Made by a program: the position numbers and the translations under genes. 64,000 nucleotides of DNA. Origin: Muscardinus avellanarius (taxonomy: Eukaryota; Chordata; Mammalia; Rodentia; Gliridae). Shown here one piece after another: positions 63,442-64,000 of this stretch. Numbering within the stretch: the stretch's first letter is position 1; each line of letters opens with the position of its first letter. The stretch lies in assembly GCA_963383645.1 (NCBI GenBank), contig OY726564.1, positions 114,881,415 to 114,945,414 on the forward strand. Direction: 5' to 3'. The notes below the pieces were generated by a model, which saw only the letters and a program-made list of their open reading frames with translations, was not told the origin of the DNA and made no database searches.

Positions 63442-64000
63442 CTTGCAATATTTTTAAGAGCCCACCTTTATAGCTACCGGCTTCTCATCTCTGTATCATT
63501 GGCTCACCTGACATTCACATATGAAACACCATGTGCCACTCAGGCCCTCTGTCTCTTGTGCTCGAAGGGAAGGGGAGAGCTAGTTTGTATCCCAGATTCC
63601 TCCTCACTCTCATTCTTAGTGACTCTGACTTCAAGTGTTCTTGACCCTTTGAAGTTTAAAAGAAAACTGAGCTGCACTGTGTGGTGGTAACTGGGGCAAA
63701 TTAACTCTTTTTTTCTTTTCTCGTTTTTTAAAATAGTTTTATGTATTTTTACACTAAGCATATTTCTAGGTTATAGTGTGAGAATTTCCTATGTGTGTGT
63801 ACAGTGTATTTTGATCAAATCAGGCTAATTAGCATTTGGGTCTCCTTAAGCATCTATCATTTCTTTGTGTTGGGAAGTATTAACTCCTTTTTTCTAATTA
63901 TTTATAAAATATTAATGAATTATTGTAAGCTCTAGTCAGTCTACTGTGCAGTAGAGTACAGTATCTTGTTTGATACCCTTTACCCTTCTTAGTCTTCAGT
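63442..64000. other. Intergenic sequence at window end
   Basis: No gene seen. SELP is expected further downstream by synteny but no exon of it is recognised here. Confidence 0.45.

Noticed and set aside
59471..64000. Start of SELP downstream of SELL
   Set aside because: Synteny predicts it further on, but I found no lectin, EGF or SCR-like exon here.
1..64000. CRISPR array or bacterial-type operon
   Set aside because: The regularly recurring similar segments are dispersed SINE copies with target duplications. The genes have vertebrate introns.

Overview
This window is mammalian genomic DNA holding two complete, multi-exon cell-adhesion genes of the selectin cluster, both on the + strand: SELE (E-selectin, exons about 16.34-25.82 kb) and SELL (L-selectin, exons about 33.43-58.29 kb). 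The order SELE then SELL in transcription direction matches the conserved SELE-SELL-SELP cluster; no SELP exon is visible in the last 6 kb. The organism is most likely a squirrel-family rodent (marmot, ground squirrel or relative). More than 40 SINE copies join a 7SL/B1-like head to an ID-like, tRNA-derived tail, the dimeric type known from sciurids and related rodents. Species assignment is an inference.

Layout: 1-16.15 kb is intergenic, with SINEs, old L1 and MIR fragments, simple repeats and unique sequence. 16.19-16.32 kb is the SELE promoter, with a CRE/ATF site, three NF-kB-like sites and a TATA box. 16.34-25.82 kb is SELE in 13 exons: 5'UTR, signal peptide, C-type lectin, EGF, five CCP/SCR exons, transmembrane, two cytoplasmic exons, and a 3'UTR exon. 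The predicted precursor is 548 residues. 25.9-33.4 kb is intergenic, with SINEs, microsatellites and two L1 3' halves in tandem. 33.4-58.3 kb is SELL in 9 exons: start codon, signal peptide, lectin, EGF, two SCRs, transmembrane, and two small cytoplasmic exons. The precursor is 372 residues. 58.3-64 kb is intergenic and repeat-rich.

Both genes make adhesion receptors for leukocyte rolling. E-selectin is displayed on cytokine-activated endothelium and L-selectin on leukocytes. Both bind sialyl-Lewis-x-type glycans through a calcium-dependent lectin domain whose metal ligands are intact in each protein. Every coding exon has AG/GT splice borders and compatible phase, so both genes look functional.

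I see no new biological system. The observations most worth a second look are structural. SELL intron 8 holds an ~830-bp copy of an intron 7 segment sandwiched between ~140-bp direct repeats, so that near-identical repeats flank tiny exon 8. A 65-bp copy of SELL SCR1 lies in intron 5 and differs only at synonymous sites. SELE has five SCRs, and the fourth looks like a fusion of two. SELL has probably moved its polyadenylation signal. SINEs have been inserted into both 3'UTRs.
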